Notes: generated by a model not told the origin, from the letters alone. DNA of 64,000 bases from Prauserella rugosa (GCF_000719975.1 NZ_JOIJ01000004.1:302724-366723), one strand, 5' to 3'. Numbered from the stretch's first letter, positions 34,890 to 43,647 are shown. Translations and numbers: made by a program.

Positions 34890-35776
34890 TCCGCGTGGCG
34901 TTCATCGGTCTCGGTACGATGGGCGGCCCGATGTCGCGCAACGTCGCGGAGGCGGGTTTTCCCTTGCTGTTGCACGATGCCGACACCGAGCTCGCGCGGA
35001 GGCTGGCCGACGAGTACGGCGCGAAGGCCGTGGAATCGTCCGAGGACTTCGCCGACATCGACTGTGTCGTGACGATGCTGCCGACCAGCGCGCACGTGGC
35101 CGCCGCACTGACCGGCAGCGAACACCGGCGGTCGATCGCCGAGGTTCTCCCGGACGGTGCCGTCGTCGTCGAGATGAGCTCGTCCAATCCACTCGAGACG
35201 GTCGAGCTGTCCACAACCCTCTCGCACCACGGAGTGCGTCTGGTGGACGCGCCCGTCTCGGGGGCCGTCGAGCGCGCCCGCAGCGGCACGTTGTCGATCA
35301 TGCTCGGAGCCGACGACGAGGAGGCGGCGTCGGTGGCGTTGTCGGTGCTCGACGCTATGAGCGAACGCGTGTTCCGCACCGGGGGAATCGGTACCGGGCA
35401 CACGATGAAGGCGCTCAACAACTTCGTCGCGGCCGCTGCGTACACGGCCGCGTCCGAAGCGCTCATCGCGGGCGCGCAACGTGGTCTGGACTCGCAGCTG
35501 ATGGTCGACATCCTCGACGCCTCCACGGGGCAGAGTTTCGTCACGAGCAATGTGCTCGGCCCGCACGTGGTGCAGCAGCAGCACGCATCCGGGTTCTCAC
35601 TGCCGTTGATGACGAAGGACGTCGGCATCGCGTTGGAGGTCACGCGGGATGCGCTCGGTGACGCGCCGGTGTGCGAGGCGGTGCAGGGACGGCTCGCCGA
35701 TGCGCTCGAAGCGCTCGGTGCGGTCGACCACACCGAGGCGTTCGAGCACTGGCGTCAACGCGCGAGTTCGCGGTAA
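34886..35776 (+). CDS. NAD(P)-dependent beta-hydroxyacid dehydrogenase (3-hydroxyisobutyrate dehydrogenase family)
   Basis: 296 aa. N-terminal Rossmann motif VAFIGLGTMGGPMSRNVAEAG. The substrate-binding DAPVSGAVERARSGTLSIML and the helix with the catalytic lysine (GTGHTMKALNNF) fit the family; length is normal. It oxidises or reduces a 3-hydroxy acid or tartronate-like compound. Co-transcribed with the MHS transporter and CMD protein. Its 3' end overlaps the convergent AraC gene by 22 nt. Confidence 0.92.
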   Translation: MIRVAFIGLGTMGGPMSRNVAEAGFPLLLHDADTELARRLADEYGAKAVESSEDFADIDCVVTMLPTSAHVAAALTGSEHRRSIAEVLPDGAVVVEMSSSNPLETVELSTTLSHHGVRLVDAPVSGAVERARSGTLSIMLGADDEEAASVALSVLDAMSERVFRTGGIGTGHTMKALNNFVAAAAYTAASEALIAGAQRGLDSQLMVDILDASTGQSFVTSNVLGPHVVQQQHASGFSLPLMTKDVGIALEVTRDALGDAPVCEAVQGRLADALEALGAVDHTEAFEHWRQRASSR

Positions 35777-36711
35777 CGAGCGGGCGGCACCCCGTAGCGG
35801 CTTTTGAAGGTGCGGCTGAAGTGCGCCGCGTCGGTGAAACCCCAGCGCCTGCCGATGGCCGCTACGGGTTCGGCCGCCCGTTCCGGGATGGCCAGCTCGC
35901 GTCGGCACCGTTCGAGCCGCCTGCCTCGGATCCACGCGCTCAGGGTGGTGCCGTCGTTGCTGAAGAGGTTCTGCACGTGGCGGGGCGAGACGAAGTGCGT
36001 GGCCGCGATCCGGCCGGGTGAGAGATCTTCGTCGGCGAGGTGCTGGTCGATCCAGTCCTTGATGTCGGCCAGCGTGGGCGCGCCGTGCGGCTCGACATCC
36101 GTGTCGAGTACGTCGACCAGCAGGGTGGTCACGAGGTCGAGCGCGTTGTGGGTGAACCGCATCGCCTGCGTCTCCGACAGTTCGAGCACTGTCGCCCCGA
36201 GTTCGCGCAGGAACGGCACGACGAGCCTGCCCGCGGGGTCGTTCCCGTGGACCGGGAGCGCGGTGACGGCACTCAGTTGCCGGTCGGTGAGGTCGATCGC
36301 CGACCGGGGGAACGCGAAGACGAGGCAGCGGATCGTTTCGTCGAACGCGAGGGTGTAGGGCCGTGCGGTGTCGTAGATCGCGGCGTCGCCGGGGTGCAGG
36401 GTGGCCTGTCTGCCGTCCTGGACCACGAGGCCGGTGCCGGTCAGCTGCACGCTGAGTTTGAGTACGGCGGGGTCGCGCGGTGAGATCTGGGAGGGCGCGC
36501 GGATGACGCGATGCGAGTCGGCGGTGATCTCGGCGACGGACACGTGCCGTAGTGCGCGTTCACGGAGGGTGCCGGAGAAGGTTTCGCCTTGGTCGCTGAC
36601 GAGGCGCACGGGGACGAACCGGTGCCCGAGCATCGCTTTCCATTCGTCGAAGCCACGGGCGTGGTGGATACCGCTGTCGTCTCGGCTGACGGACCGTGTC
36701 GCGCTGGTCAT
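35755..36711 (-). CDS. AraC-family transcriptional regulator
   Basis: 318 aa from ATG at 36711 with GAGGAG 5-6 nt upstream. The N-terminal AraC_binding_2-like sensor domain contains QISPRDPAVLKLSVQLTG. The C-terminal DNA-binding domain has AATHFVSPRHVQNLFSNDG and GRRWGFTDAAHFSRTFKSRY. It is a paralogue of the regulator at 19092-20123. Convergent with the MHS/CMD/dehydrogenase operon, which it may control. A 174-bp repeat copy begins 19 nt upstream of its start, so its promoter may lie in or next to that repeat. Confidence 0.9.
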   Translation of the reverse strand: MTSATRSVSRDDSGIHHARGFDEWKAMLGHRFVPVRLVSDQGETFSGTLRERALRHVSVAEITADSHRVIRAPSQISPRDPAVLKLSVQLTGTGLVVQDGRQATLHPGDAAIYDTARPYTLAFDETIRCLVFAFPRSAIDLTDRQLSAVTALPVHGNDPAGRLVVPFLRELGATVLELSETQAMRFTHNALDLVTTLLVDVLDTDVEPHGAPTLADIKDWIDQHLADEDLSPGRIAATHFVSPRHVQNLFSNDGTTLSAWIRGRRLERCRRELAIPERAAEPVAAIGRRWGFTDAAHFSRTFKSRYGVPPARYRELAR

Positions 36712-36729
36712 GGCCGCTCCTCGTGGGGA

Positions 36730-36903
36730 CTGGCGGGTGCGTCGTTGCACTCGCCCTGCGAGCTTCGACCAGGCTACGCCGCAAGTCCAGCCGTACCCCC
36801 GCGCGAGCGCCCACGCCCGGGCACAGGAGCGAACAACCAGGACCTGCTCCAGCACCGGGATACACCCGCGGACGCGAAACCACCGGCCCAGGAGCGAAGC
36901 GAG
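36730..36903. repeat. 174-bp direct repeat, left copy
   Basis: Matches 41477-41650 in the same orientation at 173 of 174 positions; the only difference is GCGCGAGC here against GCACGAGC there. It starts CTGGCGGGTGCGTCG and ends GGAGCGAAGCGAG. Not inside a convincing gene. The flanking sequences differ completely, so the copies mark the ends of a 4.6-kb interval. Confidence 0.95.
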
Positions 36904-36967
36904 AAGTTCATCGACGCCGTCATGCCGGACATCCGGGCCGATGGCTAGGTCGGCTCTGCGCGGGCTC

Positions 36968-37675
36968 ATGAAGGAGCACCGCATCGCCGTGGGCGGTCGT
37001 GCGCTCAACGTCGCGGAAGGTCCCGACAACAGTCCGCCCGTGGTGCTGCTACACGGGCAAGCGGCGCGTTGACAGGACTTCCGGCGCGTGCTGCCCACGC
37101 TCACGAAACAGCATCGCGTGATCGCGATCGACGTCCCCGGGCACGGCACGTCCGAGCACCTGGACCACGACGAGTACACGTGCGTCACCGTCGGCGAGCT
37201 CCTCGCCGGCGTCATCGAGACGCTCACCGACGAGGCCGTCCTTCTGGCGGGGCACTCGTCCGGTGGCGTGCTCGCGCTGCGGATCGCGGCGGAGTATCGC
37301 ATCTGGTTCCTGCCGCGAGCGGTCGACGTCTGGTTCGAGGGAATGGTCACGTACGACCCCGCATTCGGGAGCTCCTGGAACACGGGACGCTGGCACGAGG
37401 GCTTCGACACCGGCGCCGCACTGGCCGCCGTCCGCGCACCGACGACGCTGATCCACACGCGGTGGTGGCACGACAAGCACGGCACCTCATACGACGAGAA
37501 CGGCGTGCTCAAGGCGGCGATGGACGTCGACGATGCCTCGCGCGCACTCGAGCGGCTCGCCGCCGCGGAGCTCGTGCTGATCTCGGGCGGGCACCTTGTG
37601 TACTTCGAGCGGCCGCGGGACTACCTCACCGCGCTCGCCGGGCTGGAGGTGCGCAGCGCGCGGCACCGCGAGTGA
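36968..37675 (+). pseudogene. Alpha/beta hydrolase gene with an internal stop codon
   Basis: From ATG at 36968 the frame reads MKEHRIAVGGRALNVAEG and VVLLHGQAAR, then hits TGA at 37070-37072. The same frame continues at once with QDFRRVLPTLTKQHRVIAID. A Trp (TGG) is expected at the stop, so one G-to-A change explains it. The nucleophile motif GHSSGG and a late GGHLVYFERP are intact. The cap region after ALRIAAEY seems ~45 residues shorter than in typical members. Probably inactive. It sits just inside the left 174-bp repeat. Confidence 0.8.
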
Positions 37676-37710
37676 TCGCGTTCGGCCATCCGCCGCTCGG
37701 TGGGCCTCGG

Positions 37711-38295
37711 CTAACGGCTGCCACCGGGCCCGTTCGCCATGGCCAGCGCGCTCACGGCGGCGGTCAGGGCGGATGCCGACGGTGTCGCCTCCGGCTCGAT
37801 GAGCCACTGCAACGCCGTGCCGATGATGACGGCAAGGACGAGGGATCCGAGCTGCCGGCCGGTCTCGTCTACGGCGGCAGGCTCGATGTCGAGCAGCATC
37901 GCGGCGATGCTCCGACGGTTGCGCTCATAGGTCGCGGCGAGCTGCTCCTGCACCTCGGGCGCGAACTCCGCTTCGGCGAATGCATGCACGCTCGCCACGA
38001 GCGTGGCCCGCTGCTCGACGGACCCGGCGAGGAAGCCCTCGAGGAACTGCTCTAAGCGCGCGAGCGGCTCGGCCGCCCCCCAACCGACGCGAGCCTGCTC
38101 GATCGCGGTGCCCCACTCATCGAACGACTCGAGGACCGCGGCGTTGAGCAGTGCCTCCTTCGAGCCGAAGTGGTAGCCGATCGCGGCGAGATTCGCGCCC
38201 GATACAGCGGTGATGTCACGCGCCGTCGTACGCGAGTACCCCTTCTCGGCGATACACCGCTTCGCCCCGGCAAGGAGATCCTGACGCTGTCCCAT
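37711..38295 (-). CDS. TetR-family transcriptional regulator
   Basis: 194 aa. The N-terminal helix-turn-helix is AEKGYSRTTARDITAVSGAN then LAAIGYHFGSKEALL. The C-terminal ligand domain ends at ~185. It is divergent from a small membrane peptide gene and an amidohydrolase operon, with a clear inverted repeat in the 83-nt spacer. Probably a local repressor that responds to a compound handled by the amidohydrolase. Confidence 0.92.
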   Translation of the reverse strand: MGQRQDLLAGAKRCIAEKGYSRTTARDITAVSGANLAAIGYHFGSKEALLNAAVLESFDEWGTAIEQARVGWGAAEPLARLEQFLEGFLAGSVEQRATLVASVHAFAEAEFAPEVQEQLAATYERNRRSIAAMLLDIEPAAVDETGRQLGSLVLAVIIGTALQWLIEPEATPSASALTAAVSALAMANGPGGSR

Positions 38296-38333
38296 ACACC
38301 CGATCCTAACTCGAAGCCGTACATCCGTCTTGT

Positions 38334-38363
38334 ACGTCTGTCTTGTACATATGTATCAGACGT
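38334..38363. promoter_or_regulatory. Probable TetR operator
   Basis: ACGTCTG (38334-38340) and CAGACGT (38357-38363) form a perfect inverted repeat around 16 nt. The spacer is AT-rich and contains TGTACATATGTA. It lies between the TetR start (38295) and the small peptide gene (38379), so binding would repress both. Confidence 0.6.
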
Positions 38364-38378
38364 GTGTACGGTGATCCC

Positions 38379-38546
38379 ATGCCCCTCACGACACCCCTCG
38401 CGCAACTGCAGGCCGTCGAGGCGGACACCCACGGCCTCAGCGTCGCCGCGGTCGTCGGAGCAGCCGTGCTCGCGCTCGCCGCGGTCGGCGCCGGGCTCGC
38501 ACTGCGCACCGTGACGACCCCGCAGTTCACCCACACCAAGGGATAA
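38379..38546 (+). CDS. Small single-span membrane peptide
   Basis: 55 aa from ATG at 38379, immediately after the TetR operator. One hydrophobic helix (SVAAVVGAAVLALAAVGAGL) is followed by a short polar tail. The amidohydrolase gene begins 7 nt after its stop, so the two are coupled. It could be a real membrane partner or a leader peptide. No family recognised. Confidence 0.55.
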   Translation: MPLTTPLAQLQAVEADTHGLSVAAVVGAAVLALAAVGAGLALRTVTTPQFTHTKG

Positions 38547-38553
38547 CAGCTCC

Positions 38554-39972
38554 ATGAGCAACGACAGCATCCGAGTCCCGCGAGTTCAGGCCTACGTCGG
38601 CGCCACGGTCATCGACGCCACGGGAGCGCCGCCGCGACCAGACCAGACCGTGATCGTCATCGACCGCGTGATCACGGCAGTGGGTCCGGCGAGCCACGTC
38701 CCTCTCCCCCGAGGGGCCGTGGTCCGCGACATCCGCGGCAAGTACCTGATCCCCGGCCTCACCGACATGCACGTCCACAGCGAGTCGGAGACCGACGACC
38801 CACGCCACTTCGCCAACCTGTATGTCGCGAACGGCGTGACCGCTGTGCGCGAGATGTGGGGCCGGCCACGGCTACACCAGATCCGTCAGATGATCGAGTC
38901 CAGCGAACTGCTCGGGCCTCGTATGACCATCGCCAGCCCGCTGCTCGACGGCAGCCCCGCCCTGTGGTCCGACGTCCCGGACACTCCGGTCGTCACGGTC
39001 GACTCACGTGCACAGGCGCGGCGTGCCGTGGCGGAGGCGATCGACGGCGGAGCGGACTTCATCAAGGTGTACTCCCGCCTGGGGTCGGAAGCCTATCGGG
39101 CCGTCCTCGCTGAGGCACAGCTGCGCGGGACCACCGTCGCCGGCCATCGGTCGGATTATGTGCCGTTCCCCGAGCAGATCGAGTCGGGACAGCGGTCGTT
39201 CGAGCACCTCTTCGGTGGCATCTGGCCGGCCGCATCCTCGGACATGGATCGGCTCGAAGCGGCCATGTCTCGAATCCAGACGTACCCCGAGTTCCACCTG
39301 GGCAGCTGGATCAAGCAGGTCAGCCGGATCGAGTGGGAGGCCGTCGCGTCCTACCGCCCTGCGAGGGCGGCGTCCATCTTCGAACGACTCGTCGCTGCGG
39401 ATGTCGCCTACACGCCGACCCTCGCGGTCCACACGGTGATCGACCGGCCCGAGTCGATCCGACTCGACGACGAGCGGATGGAGTACATGGCGCCCGGCAC
39501 ACCCGACTCCTGGGACTTCCTTCGTACGGAGATCTACTGCGGGGGTCACCGTTCCCCAGCGGAAGCCGAGCAGCACCGCGAATTGCACGATTGGCGCCTG
39601 GCGACCGTGGGTGCCATGGACGAGGCAGGCGTCAGGCTGCTCGCCGGCACCGACTTGGTCGGCCCCGGGCTCTATCCCGGGTTCAGCCTGCATGTCGAAC
39701 TCGAACAGCTCGTTGCAGCGGGCCTGACCCCGATGCGCGCCCTCCAGTGCGCCACGCTGGAACCGGCCAGGTTCCTCGGGCGCGAGCAGTGGGCGGGAAC
39801 GGTGGAGGCGGGCCGCGTGGCCGACCTAGTGATCCTAGATGCGGACCCGATGAGCGACATCCGCAACACCCAGTCCATTCATGCGGTCATGGTCGACGGC
39901 TATCACGTTGACCATGCCGAGCGTGGGGAACTGCTGACGACCGCGCGACGGATCGCGAAGGGCGACCGATGA
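38554..39972 (+). CDS. Amidohydrolase-superfamily metal-dependent hydrolase
   Basis: 472 aa. It has the composite urease-like barrel: HVH metal motif in LIPGLTDMHVHSES (~75), a candidate carbamylated lysine in FIKVYSRLG, further ligands at AGHRS and FEHLFGG, and Asp in LLAGTDLVGPG. The C-terminal beta-sandwich closes with AGRVADLVILDADP. This is the imidazolonepropionase/prolidase-like branch. It should hydrolyse a cyclic amide, dipeptide or ester; substrate unknown. Main gene of the TetR-controlled operon inside the repeat-bounded segment. Confidence 0.9.
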   Translation: MSNDSIRVPRVQAYVGATVIDATGAPPRPDQTVIVIDRVITAVGPASHVPLPRGAVVRDIRGKYLIPGLTDMHVHSESETDDPRHFANLYVANGVTAVREMWGRPRLHQIRQMIESSELLGPRMTIASPLLDGSPALWSDVPDTPVVTVDSRAQARRAVAEAIDGGADFIKVYSRLGSEAYRAVLAEAQLRGTTVAGHRSDYVPFPEQIESGQRSFEHLFGGIWPAASSDMDRLEAAMSRIQTYPEFHLGSWIKQVSRIEWEAVASYRPARAASIFERLVAADVAYTPTLAVHTVIDRPESIRLDDERMEYMAPGTPDSWDFLRTEIYCGGHRSPAEAEQHRELHDWRLATVGAMDEAGVRLLAGTDLVGPGLYPGFSLHVELEQLVAAGLTPMRALQCATLEPARFLGREQWAGTVEAGRVADLVILDADPMSDIRNTQSIHAVMVDGYHVDHAERGELLTTARRIAKGDR

Positions 39973-40036
39973 ACCTCCGTCCGACACGCTCAGCCCATCG
40001 AGACACCGCGTGGTTCCCCCGAGAGGGCCATCCGCT

Positions 40037-40453
40037 ATGACCGGCGCATCCCGCGGCGCCATCATTGATGCCCCCGCAGCACGTGTGCACGACATCCTGC
40101 TCGCTACACCGGAGCTGCCCGACTGGAATCCTGCCTTCGTACGGGTCGACGGCCCGGCGCGCGCCACAATCGGCGTCGAGTATCGACTGGACGTCATCCG
40201 GGGGCTCCGCGGCACCCTCACCTACACCCACATCGACGCCGAGATGATCGTCATGTCGTGGACAGTGGCGTTCCTGAGCGAGACCGGTGCGTGGACCCTG
40301 GCACCACACGCAACGCCGCACCAGACTCGCGTCACGCATGAGGTCGAGCGCCGCGGTGCGCTGGCCGCGATCCTAGGGCGGTCCCTCGACAGCCTTCCGG
40401 GGCTGCGGCTTGAACGCCTCGCGGAGCGAGCCGCCGCACGACCTACGACATGA
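40037..40453 (+). CDS. SRPBCC (START/PYR-like) family protein
   Basis: 138 aa from ATG at 40037; an in-frame GTG at 40010 is an alternative. SRPBCC signs: GAIIDAPAARVHDILLATPELPDWNPAF at the N-terminus (read in pieces) and RVTHEVERRGALAAILGRSL at the C-terminal helix. Such proteins bind hydrophobic ligands in a helix-grip cavity. It lies 64 nt after the amidohydrolase gene in the same direction and is probably part of the same unit. Confidence 0.82.
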   Translation: MTGASRGAIIDAPAARVHDILLATPELPDWNPAFVRVDGPARATIGVEYRLDVIRGLRGTLTYTHIDAEMIVMSWTVAFLSETGAWTLAPHATPHQTRVTHEVERRGALAAILGRSLDSLPGLRLERLAERAAARPTT

Positions 40454-40526
40454 TGGCAGCGGCCCTTCCATCGCCTCGCAGTCGCACGCTCGTGCCGCGA
40501 GGCTGCCACGCAAGGAGCGACGAACC

Positions 40527-41042
40527 GTGACCAACCGGTCAAGCCCCGTCGATCTGGCGGCCTGGTGCGCGTACGCAGCGATCGCGGTCGCCTTGCCGAC
40601 CGCACTGTGGCGGCTTCCCCTGGCCATGGGTGCCACGCTCGGCACGCCGGATGCCTGGCGCGAGCAGCAGGACATCCCGGGGGGAGGAACGTGGTACCTG
40701 CTCGTGCTGTCGGCCATGCAGCTCGTAGCCATCGGCTGCATGCTCTTGCTCGCGGTCGAGCCGAAGCAGGTGACCCCCCGCTGGCTGCCCGCTCGCCTGA
40801 ATCGCGTCGTGCCGGCGGCCGTCGGCGGCGCCGGCCTGGCCGGTGCACTGGTGCTGGCTTTGCTCGTGACGATGTCGATCATCGCCTGGGACAAAGTCGA
40901 CCCGTTCGCCGGCACTGCCTACGACGCCTGGGCATGGCTGTGCGCCGTCTGCTATCTGCTCGCCGCCCTCTGGCCACCGCTACTCGGCGTGGCCTCCATC
41001 GTGTACATCCGTCGCCACCGGGCTGAACCGTCCGCGGGTTGA
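40527..41042 (+). CDS. Integral membrane protein, unknown function
   Basis: 171 aa from GTG at 40527 (AAGGAG 10 nt upstream). Four hydrophobic segments: around residues 9-28 (LAAWCAYAAIAVALPTALW), 55-75, 95-117 (AGLAGALVLALLVTMSIIAW) and 130-152. Short basic C-terminus (YIRRHRAE). The pattern resembles DUF3995-like small membrane proteins, but I am not certain. Last gene of the island operon. Confidence 0.75.
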   Translation: MTNRSSPVDLAAWCAYAAIAVALPTALWRLPLAMGATLGTPDAWREQQDIPGGGTWYLLVLSAMQLVAIGCMLLLAVEPKQVTPRWLPARLNRVVPAAVGGAGLAGALVLALLVTMSIIAWDKVDPFAGTAYDAWAWLCAVCYLLAALWPPLLGVASIVYIRRHRAEPSAG

Positions 41043-41111
41043 GGACGCGAACCGGACCCGGCACCGCTGCACGGTCGTCAGCTCTACGGGCCGTGAACCT
41101 CAAGGCACAAC

Positions 41112-41399
41112 CTACGAGGGATCACCTACTGGCTCGTCGGCGATCGGCGGTGCCGCAGCCTGGGCAACACCCGCGGCCGCCACCGCAGCGAGCGCTCGTT
41201 CCAGGACCTGCAGGTCCTCCAAGGTCTCGACCTCGGTGACACGTCCCCAGACCAACGTCAGGAACTGGAAGACGGTGTTCTCGTACCGTGCGCCGTCAGG
41301 AAGCGCTCCCGAGACGTGAGAACGCACTGCGACGCGGGTACGCCACGGACCGCCAGGTACCAGCACCTCTTGCACATCGAAGTGAATGCCCGGGAGCAA
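41112..41399 (-). pseudogene. SnoaL/NTF2-like protein, C-terminal fragment
   Basis: About 95 codons (LPGIHFDVQEVLVPGGPWRTR, VSGALPDGARYENTVFQFLTL, WGRVTEVETLEDLQVLERAL) correspond to the second half of a SnoaL-like polyketide-cyclase-fold protein. Reading upstream in frame adds RWWKRATQL and then a stop near 41430, with no N-terminal half. The break lies ~50 nt from the right 174-bp repeat, so the gene was probably cut by the event that placed the repeat. Confidence 0.65.
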
Positions 41400-41476
41400 C
41401 TGCGTCGCTCGCTTCCACCATCTTCACTCGCCGGAACGCGTCGAGATTGGGCCACCAGCCGCAACGACTCCACTGC

Positions 41477-41650
41477 CTGGCGGGTGCGTCGTTGCACTCG
41501 CCCTGCGAGCTTCGACCAGGCTACGCCGCAAGTCCAGCCGTACCCCCGCACGAGCGCCCACGCCCGGGCACAGGAGCGAACAACCAGGACCTGCTCCAGC
41601 ACCGGGATACACCCGCGGACGCGAAACCACCGGCCCAGGAGCGAAGCGAG
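41477..41650. repeat. 174-bp direct repeat, right copy
   Basis: Second copy of the sequence at 36730-36903, same orientation, one mismatch. Left flank is the remnant SnoaL-like gene, right flank leads to the terminator of the siderophore-uptake operon. The 368-nt stretch 41400-41767 contains no other gene. Confidence 0.95.
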
Positions 41651-41731
41651 TGTTCGCGGCTCTCACCGCTGCCTGTGCGAAATAATGTACCCCATCGCTT
41701 CGGGGGCTCTGCACAGGGGGTCCATCGGGGC

Positions 41732-41759
41732 GTCACCGGGGGTCCATGTGCCCGGTGAC
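41732..41759 (-). terminator. Hairpin terminator of the siderophore-uptake operon
   Basis: GTCACCGGG (41732-41740) pairs with CCCGGTGAC (41751-41759) around a 10-nt loop, 8 nt beyond the stop of the ATPase gene read leftward. Strong GC stem without a T-run. Confidence 0.65.
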
Positions 41760-41767
41760 CGGCGCTG

Positions 41768-42571
41768 TCACGCGTGGTCGCGCAGGTGTGCGCTGATGGG
41801 GACGACCAGCGGGGTTCCTGCGACGGGGTCGGGCAGGACCTTCGCGTCGAGGCCGAAGACGTCGGACAGCAGCTGTTCGGTGAGTACCTCGCCGGGTGGT
41901 CCTTGGGCGACGATGCGTCCTTCGTTCATGGCGACGAGCGTGTGGGCGTAGCGGGCGGCGAGGTTGAGGTCGTGGAGCACCATGACGACGGTGGTGCCGC
42001 GTTCGGTGTGGAGGCGGTGGGCGAGGTCGAGGACCTCCACCTGGTGTGCGAGGTCGAGGTAGGTGATGGGTTCGTCGAGCAGCAGGAGCGAGGTGTCCTG
42101 GGCGAGGGTCATCGAGATCCAGGCGCGTTGGCGTTGTCCGCCGGACAGTTCGTCGACGACGCGGTCGGCGTAGGCGTCCATGCCGGTGACGGCGAGTGCG
42201 TGGGTGACGGCGTCCTCGTCGTCGGCCGACCATTGGCGGTACCAGCGTTGGTGGGGCTGCCGTCCACGTGAGACGAGGTCGCCGACGGTCAGTCCTTCGG
42301 GGGCGCTCGGGGTCTGGGGCAGCACTCCGACGTGCTTGGCGACCTCCTTGGTCGGCAAGCGGTCGATGCGCCGTCCGTCGAGCAGCACCGCTCCGCCGCG
42401 GGGCCGCAGCAGTCTGCCCATGCCGCGCAGCAACGTCGACTTTCCGCAGCCGTTCGGGCCGATGATGACGGTGATCTCGTCGTCGGCGACGTCGAGGTCG
42501 AGTCCGTCGACGACGGTCCGCTCGTCGTAGCCCAAGCGAACCGCATCGACCTGCAGGCGGCATCCGGTCAT
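41768..42571 (-). CDS. Iron-siderophore ABC transporter ATP-binding protein
   Basis: 267 aa. FepC/FecE type: Walker A IGPNGCGKST, signature LSGGQRQRAWISMTLAQ, Walker B LLLLDEPITYLD, H-loop LHDLNLAARYAHT. It is closely similar in pattern to the ATPase part of the gene at 3-1088 but has no PPOX extension. Last gene of a permease-permease-ATPase operon (4-nt overlap with the permease). It powers ferric-siderophore import. Confidence 0.95.
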   Translation of the reverse strand: MTGCRLQVDAVRLGYDERTVVDGLDLDVADDEITVIIGPNGCGKSTLLRGMGRLLRPRGGAVLLDGRRIDRLPTKEVAKHVGVLPQTPSAPEGLTVGDLVSRGRQPHQRWYRQWSADDEDAVTHALAVTGMDAYADRVVDELSGGQRQRAWISMTLAQDTSLLLLDEPITYLDLAHQVEVLDLAHRLHTERGTTVVMVLHDLNLAARYAHTLVAMNEGRIVAQGPPGEVLTEQLLSDVFGLDAKVLPDPVAGTPLVVPISAHLRDHA

Positions 42572-43647
42572 GCCCGGACCTCCTTACGCGTGCGCAGGAA
42601 CAGGAAGATCAGGTAGGGGGCGCCGAGCACGGCGGTGAGCACGCCGACGGGCAGATCGCCTGCGACGAGCCGCACGCACAGGTCGGCGCTCACGGTGAGC
42701 AGCGCGCCGAGGATCATCGAACCGACGAGCGGTGGTTGCGGGGTGCGGACCAGGCGCAGCGCGATCTGCGGTGTGGCCAGCGCGACGAACGTGAGGGGGC
42801 CGGCGACCGCGGTGGCGACGGCGGCCAGCGCCGTCGCGAGCAGCAGCAGCGTGGCGCGCGCGGCGTCGACGCGGATCCCGATCCCGCGCGCGGTCTCGTC
42901 CCCGAACTGCAGACCGCCGAGGGTGTGCGCGGCGGCGAGGGTCACCGGCACGAGCAGGCCCAGTGCCAGCGCGACCGGTGCGATGGCCTCCCAGCCGACG
43001 CCTGCGAGGTTGCCGACGATCCACGTGGTCGCCCGCGTGGCGTCGTCGACGTCGCCGATCGTGAGCAGCCAGTACACGACGTTGCTGCCGATCGCGGCGA
43101 GACCGATCCCGACGAGCACCATCCGGTACCCCTCGATGCCCCGCCGCCAGGCCAACGCGTAGAGCAGGAGCCCGGCGACCAGACCGCCGCTCAGCCCGGC
43201 CAGCGGTACGCCGAGTTCGGCGGCGGCGCCGCTGACCTGACCGGCCGAGCCCCCGAGCACGATCACCGACACGGCACCGACGCCGGCTCCCCACGTGACG
43301 CCGAGGATGTCCGGACTGGCCAGCGGGTTGCGCGCGATCGTCTGGAACAGCGCACCGGCGAGGCCGAACGCGGCCCCCACGAGGACGCCCGCGAGCGTGC
43401 GCGGCAGCCGGAGGTCGACGATGATGCCGGTCTCGCGCTCGTCCCCTCCCCCGGCCAGCGTCCGCAGCACGTCGAGGACCTCGATGTCGGAGCTGCCCCT
43501 GCCGATGTTCACCGCGGCCACGAGCACGAGCGCCGCGAGGCACAGCACGGGAACGAGCACCGACCGCGGCCGGAACGCCCCGGCGACCTTCCCGGCGCGC
43601 ACGTGCTTGCGGCCCGGCACGGGTGCGATGTCGCGCACGGCCCTCAT
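42568..43647 (-). CDS. FecCD-family iron-siderophore permease
   Basis: 359 aa from ATG at 43647, which overlaps the stop of the first permease (ATGA). It has about ten membrane segments with family marks LRLPRTLAGVLVGAAFGLAG, ALFQTIARNPLASPDILGVT, AGPLTFVALATPQIALRLVR and LPVGVLTAVLGAPYLIFLF. It forms the channel heterodimer with the upstream permease; substrate is a ferric siderophore delivered by the divergently encoded lipoprotein. Confidence 0.94.
   Translation of the reverse strand: MRAVRDIAPVPGRKHVRAGKVAGAFRPRSVLVPVLCLAALVLVAAVNIGRGSSDIEVLDVLRTLAGGGDERETGIIVDLRLPRTLAGVLVGAAFGLAGALFQTIARNPLASPDILGVTWGAGVGAVSVIVLGGSAGQVSGAAAELGVPLAGLSGGLVAGLLLYALAWRRGIEGYRMVLVGIGLAAIGSNVVYWLLTIGDVDDATRATTWIVGNLAGVGWEAIAPVALALGLLVPVTLAAAHTLGGLQFGDETARGIGIRVDAARATLLLLATALAAVATAVAGPLTFVALATPQIALRLVRTPQPPLVGSMILGALLTVSADLCVRLVAGDLPVGVLTAVLGAPYLIFLFLRTRKEVRA

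Noticed and set aside
36730..41650. Repeat-bounded segment as a composite transposon or integrative element
   Set aside because: No transposase, integrase, terminal inverted repeats or tRNA target was found, so I describe it only as direct-repeat-bounded.
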